Below, piece by piece: positions 5,923-7,498 of a stretch of 7,498 bases of DNA (the first letter of the stretch is position 1; each line of letters starts with the position of its first letter). Source of the DNA: JBEEJZ01 sp041168905 (lineage in GTDB: Bacteria > Pseudomonadota > Gammaproteobacteria > Burkholderiales > Burkholderiaceae_C); contig JBEEJZ010000065.1 in NCBI GenBank assembly GCA_041168905.1, positions 1-7,498 on the forward strand, in the 5' to 3' direction. The notes under the pieces were generated by a model, which had not been told where the DNA came from, searched no databases, and worked only from the letters and a program-made list of their open reading frames with translations. The position numbers were made by a program, and so were the translations under genes.

Positions 5923-6714
5923 GTGTCTGACATTCTTGAAAAAATCGTCTCTGTCAAACGCGAGGAAGTCGCTGCTGCGATTCGGCGCAAGTCCTTCGCC
6001 GACATGCGAGCAGATGCCGAGTCCCGTGTCCTGACCCGGGATTTTGTTGGTGCCATGCGTGCCAAAAACACGGCAGGTAGGCCCGCAGTAATTGCGGAAA
6101 TCAAGAAGGCGAGCCCCTCCAAGGGCGTGTTGCGAGCGGACTTCATTCCTGCAGACATCGCGCAGAGCTACGCTGAAAACGGTGCAGCCTGTTTGTCTGT
6201 ACTGACCGACGTGCAATTTTTTCAGGGATCGGTGGACTACCTCAAGCAAGCGCGGGCTTCATGTCAGTTGCCGGTTCTTCGCAAGGACTTCATTGTGGAT
6301 GCGTACCAGGTGTACGAGTCCCGGGCGATGGGTGCGGACTGCATCTTGCTGATCGCCGCTTGCCTGGATGATGGGCAGATGGCGGAGCTGGAAATGATCG
6401 CTCGCAGCCTGGATATGGCGGTTCTTGTCGAGGTTCATGACGAAGGAGAGTTGGCTCGGGCGCTCAAACTAAAGACTCCGCTGGTGGGTGTGAATAACCG
6501 AAACCTGCGCACCTTCGAGGTTACGCTGGAAACCACCTTGTCCATGATCACGCAGGTGCCTGCAGATCGTCTGCTGGTGACTGAAAGTGGCGTGGTCACC
6601 CGGGACGATGTGGTGAGGCTGGGGGCGGCGGGCGTAAATGCCTACTTGGTCGGTGAGGCGTTCATGCGCGCCAGCGACCCCGGAGAGGCCTTGGCCAAAC
6701 TGTTTCCAATGTAA
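5923..6714 (+). CDS. trpC: Indole-3-glycerol phosphate synthase (TrpC)
   Basis: Closes the ring of CdRP (carboxyphenylamino-deoxyribulose phosphate) to indole-3-glycerol phosphate with loss of CO2 and water. The 263 residues form one TIM barrel without a fused TrpF isomerase, unlike E. coli TrpC. Catalytic residues are visible: Glu59 and Lys61 in AEIKKASPSKG (58-68), Lys121 in LRKDFI (119-124), Glu170 in VEVH (169-172), Asn in GVNNRNL (189-195), and Glu221 and Ser222 in ESG (221-223). The start is GTG at 5923, supported by AAGGAG (5911-5916) six bases before it. That site overlaps the trpD stop codon TAA (5910-5912), which ties translation of the two genes together. TrpF must be encoded elsewhere, as is usual in Betaproteobacteria where it accompanies trpBA. 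Confidence 0.98.
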   Translation: MSDILEKIVSVKREEVAAAIRRKSFADMRADAESRVLTRDFVGAMRAKNTAGRPAVIAEIKKASPSKGVLRADFIPADIAQSYAENGAACLSVLTDVQFFQGSVDYLKQARASCQLPVLRKDFIVDAYQVYESRAMGADCILLIAACLDDGQMAELEMIARSLDMAVLVEVHDEGELARALKLKTPLVGVNNRNLRTFEVTLETTLSMITQVPADRLLVTESGVVTRDDVVRLGAAGVNAYLVGEAFMRASDPGEALAKLFPM

Positions 6715-6719
6715 ATGGT

Positions 6720-7481
6720 GTGAATCTAGACCTGTTTTCGACGGACGCATCCTGTACTCACCTGCTTCATTGGGCTCCCAATGAGTGGGCGGTGGCAACC
6801 GACTGGCTGGAAATAACTGCCAAATTCTGGCGGAGTGCGTCCGGTCTGGCCTTGGGCGGGTTTCTGACAGATCGGTGCGCGCAAGGGGCCGTCATTTACC
6901 CTCCCCAGCCCTTGAGGGCTCTGGAGTTGACCTCGCTGGCACAGACCAGAGTCGTGATTTTGGGACAAGACCCATACCATGGTGCCGGGCAAGCAGAGGG
7001 CCTGTCTTTTTCGGTTGCGAAGGGCGTGAAGGTGCCGCCATCCCTGCGCAATATATTCAAAGAGCTGAAACGGGAAGGCTTGGCCGATCACTCTGGCTCC
7101 TCGGGTTCCCTGGTGCCCTGGGCCCGCCAGGGGGTGCTTTTGTTGAATACCACCCTGACAGTCGAGGAGGGTCGGCCGGCCAGTCATGCGGGTCGAGGTT
7201 GGGAGTTGCTAACGGACGAGATTTTGTTGGCCGTGGTGCACCAAGCCCGACCCGCCGTCTTCATGCTGTGGGGTAGTCACGCTCAAAAGACTTGGGACAG
7301 GGTCTGGGATGCAAGCCAGGGATGCGACCGTAATCACATCTCGCGTCACTGCATTTTGAAATCCAATCACCCATCACCACTGTCCGCGCTGAGGGGGCCT
7401 GTCCCTTTCATGGGGAACGATCATTTCAGGCAGGCCAATGAGTTTCTTGTGGTGCGAGGCGAAGCGGCCGTGCGTTGGTGA
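6720..7481 (+). CDS. ung: Uracil-DNA glycosylase, family 1 (Ung)
   Basis: Removes uracil from DNA in base excision repair. The 253 residues carry all family 1 motifs: GQDPYH (82-87) with the water-activating Asp84, uracil-stacking Phe97 (SFS), LLLNTTLTV (140-148) with uracil-reading Asn143, FMLWGSHAQK (181-190), and HPSPLSA (217-223) with His217 and the DNA-intercalating Leu221. It is about 25 residues longer than the E. coli enzyme, from an extended N-terminus and a small insert around 195-210. The C-terminal RGEAAVRW ends at the family's usual place. Start: GTG at 6720 gives MNLDLF. No ribosome binding site is seen, and an ATG at 6715 runs directly into a stop, so the exact start is less sure than the rest. 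It follows trpC by five bases with no terminator between, so it is probably co-transcribed with the trp genes. Confidence 0.96.
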   Translation: MNLDLFSTDASCTHLLHWAPNEWAVATDWLEITAKFWRSASGLALGGFLTDRCAQGAVIYPPQPLRALELTSLAQTRVVILGQDPYHGAGQAEGLSFSVAKGVKVPPSLRNIFKELKREGLADHSGSSGSLVPWARQGVLLLNTTLTVEEGRPASHAGRGWELLTDEILLAVVHQARPAVFMLWGSHAQKTWDRVWDASQGCDRNHISRHCILKSNHPSPLSALRGPVPFMGNDHFRQANEFLVVRGEAAVRW

Positions 7482-7498
7482 AGTTCAACGTGGTGCAG
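7478..7498 (+). CDS. Possible start of a further gene overlapping ung (partial)
   Basis: GTG at 7478 overlaps the ung stop as GTGA and opens a frame reading MKFNVVQ to the window edge. The four-base overlap matches the trpE-trpG junction, and no terminator follows ung. Seven codons cannot show what it encodes, no clear ribosome site precedes it, and it may be chance. Confidence 0.2.

Noticed and set aside
1..7498. CRISPR array, insertion sequence, tRNA or rRNA gene, phage remnant
   Set aside because: No regularly spaced repeats, terminal inverted repeats, transposase motifs, or tRNA/rRNA-like sequence were seen; the region reads as ordinary core chromosome.

Overview
The window looks like chromosomal DNA from a betaproteobacterium, most likely the Comamonadaceae (Rhodoferax/Polaromonas/Acidovorax type). 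This is inferred from GC-rich codon use, protein wording (for example a TrpE starting MITELEFKSL) and a split trp gene set, in which trpE, trpG, trpD and trpC sit together without trpF, trpB or trpA. No species can be named from sequence alone.

Layout: positions 1-1311 hold the 5' part (437 codons) of a methyl-accepting chemotaxis receptor on the minus strand, running off the left edge. Positions 1312-1684 are a 373-base divergent intergenic region. From 1685 to 7481 six plus-strand genes are packed head to tail with gaps of -4 to 16 bases: trpE, trpG, a low-specificity L-threonine aldolase (ltaE), trpD, trpC and uracil-DNA glycosylase (ung). The last 17 bases may hold the start of a further gene that overlaps the ung stop codon.

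The four Trp enzymes cover the first half of tryptophan synthesis. TrpE and TrpG form anthranilate synthase, TrpD adds the phosphoribosyl group, and TrpC makes indole-glycerol phosphate. The isomerase TrpF and tryptophan synthase TrpAB must be encoded elsewhere. The threonine aldolase and the DNA-repair glycosylase are the non-pathway members of the transcription unit. All catalytic residues checked by eye are intact in these enzymes.

The least expected feature is in the intergenic region. An extended -10 promoter (about 1434-1442) lies directly before a 29-codon ORF at 1449-1538 that contains Trp-Pro-Trp. Downstream are a hairpin with a U-rich tail (1583-1614) and an overlapping alternative hairpin (1569-1585). 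This has the organisation of a ribosome-mediated trp attenuator whose leader peptide may be translated from a leaderless transcript. A second, very GC-rich hairpin (1644-1663) lies just before the GTG start of trpE. These regulatory calls are hand-folded inferences. The protein-coding calls are firm.
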